NCBI RefSeq assembly: GCF_000699445.3
Contig: NC_067201.1
Coordinates: 24,133,033-24,197,032, forward strand
DNA from: Schistosoma haematobium
Lineage: Eukaryota > Platyhelminthes > Trematoda > Strigeidida > Schistosomatidae
Reading direction: 5' to 3'
DNA length: 64,000 nucleotides
Every line of letters begins with the position of its first letter. The first letter of the stretch is position 1. The position numbers and the translations under genes are program-made. The notes beneath the pieces were generated by a model, which saw nothing but the letters and a program-made list of their open reading frames with translations, had not been told where the DNA came from and did not search any database. Below are positions 63,640-64,000 of this stretch, piece after piece.

Positions 63640-64000
63640 TTATATGATACATAAATATTAGCACAAAAAGGTACCAAATACATATGCGCCATGCAGTAAC
63701 CATGAGGCGAGTAGTAGTTATCATTGATTTTTGTGAGAGCTTTGATGCTATCTGGATGACCAAACCGATACAAATAGTTTTCTTAGGGGGTCATACCCTG
63801 AGCCTTTGAACTAAAGGTCTAATCCATAAAGCAGTGGACCAATGTTAAGAAGTATAGTCCCAAGGGAGTCGGTTACTAACAATATTTTTATTCATTATTC
63901 GTTCCATCGGGATCCTGGATCCCATGTACACCATTGAGTTGGAATCAGGGTTTTCCAATTCCTTTAGAGATATCCTTCGTATCCATCGACCTGGTTAAAG
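63640..64000 (-). mobile_element. family C retroposon, runs off the window
   Basis: Minus copy: GGTACCAAATACATATGCGC, GGTTTTCTTAGGGGGTCATA, to CGACCTGGTTAAAG at the end. Confidence 0.65.

Overview
Eukaryotic genomic DNA, very probably from a blood fluke (Schistosoma or a close relative). The evidence is AT-rich sequence, genes split by long introns with GT-AG borders, low-complexity Asn/Thr/His-rich coding exons, and interspersed repeats typical of schistosomes: Smα-type hammerhead ribozyme SINEs, RTE/SR2-like and CR1-like non-LTR elements, and a Penelope-like fragment. I cannot fix the species from the window alone.

Two host genes can be read, and they point towards each other. On the + strand, 202-13919 holds the 3' part of a TOM1/TOM1L-type endosomal sorting adaptor (GAT domain and C-terminal tail, four exons, last one only 30 nt); its 5' exons with the VHS domain lie outside the window. 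On the - strand, 50546 down to 23533 holds a complete-looking eight-exon HNF4-type (NR2A) nuclear receptor. Its exon phases all agree and give an open reading frame of 1114 residues. It has a zinc-finger DNA-binding domain split by an intron, a ligand-binding domain with a roughly 115-residue Thr/Asn-rich insertion, and a long C-terminal extension.

Almost everything else is repeats. Recurrent families, with labels used below: A = Smα-like hammerhead SINE (unit about 333 nt); B = a second tRNA-like, hammerhead-bearing family (unit about 395-411 nt, present as head-to-tail and head-to-head multimers); C = a roughly 500-600 bp retroposon ending in AAAT repeats; D = a 549 bp insertion with an 11 bp target duplication; E, F, G, H = short dispersed repeats; RTE/SR2-like and CR1-like non-LTR retrotransposon fragments; a Penelope-like reverse transcriptase fragment; a frameshifted LTR-type gag fragment; and a foldback MITE family with 10-12 bp target duplications that suggest a Mutator-like origin.

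Layout: 1-14 kb TOM1 exons separated by repeat-filled introns; 14-23 kb intergenic repeats and an AT-rich stretch; 23.5-50.5 kb HNF4 exons with repeat-filled introns; 50.5-64 kb repeats with no host exon that I can support. Two long inverted duplications frame coding exons: about 4333-5570 versus 15640-16878 encloses TOM1 exons 2-4, and about 22245-22917 versus 25588-26240 encloses the last HNF4 exon. The most unusual material is the concentration of hammerhead-ribozyme repeats of at least two, possibly three, families in tandem and inverted dimers.
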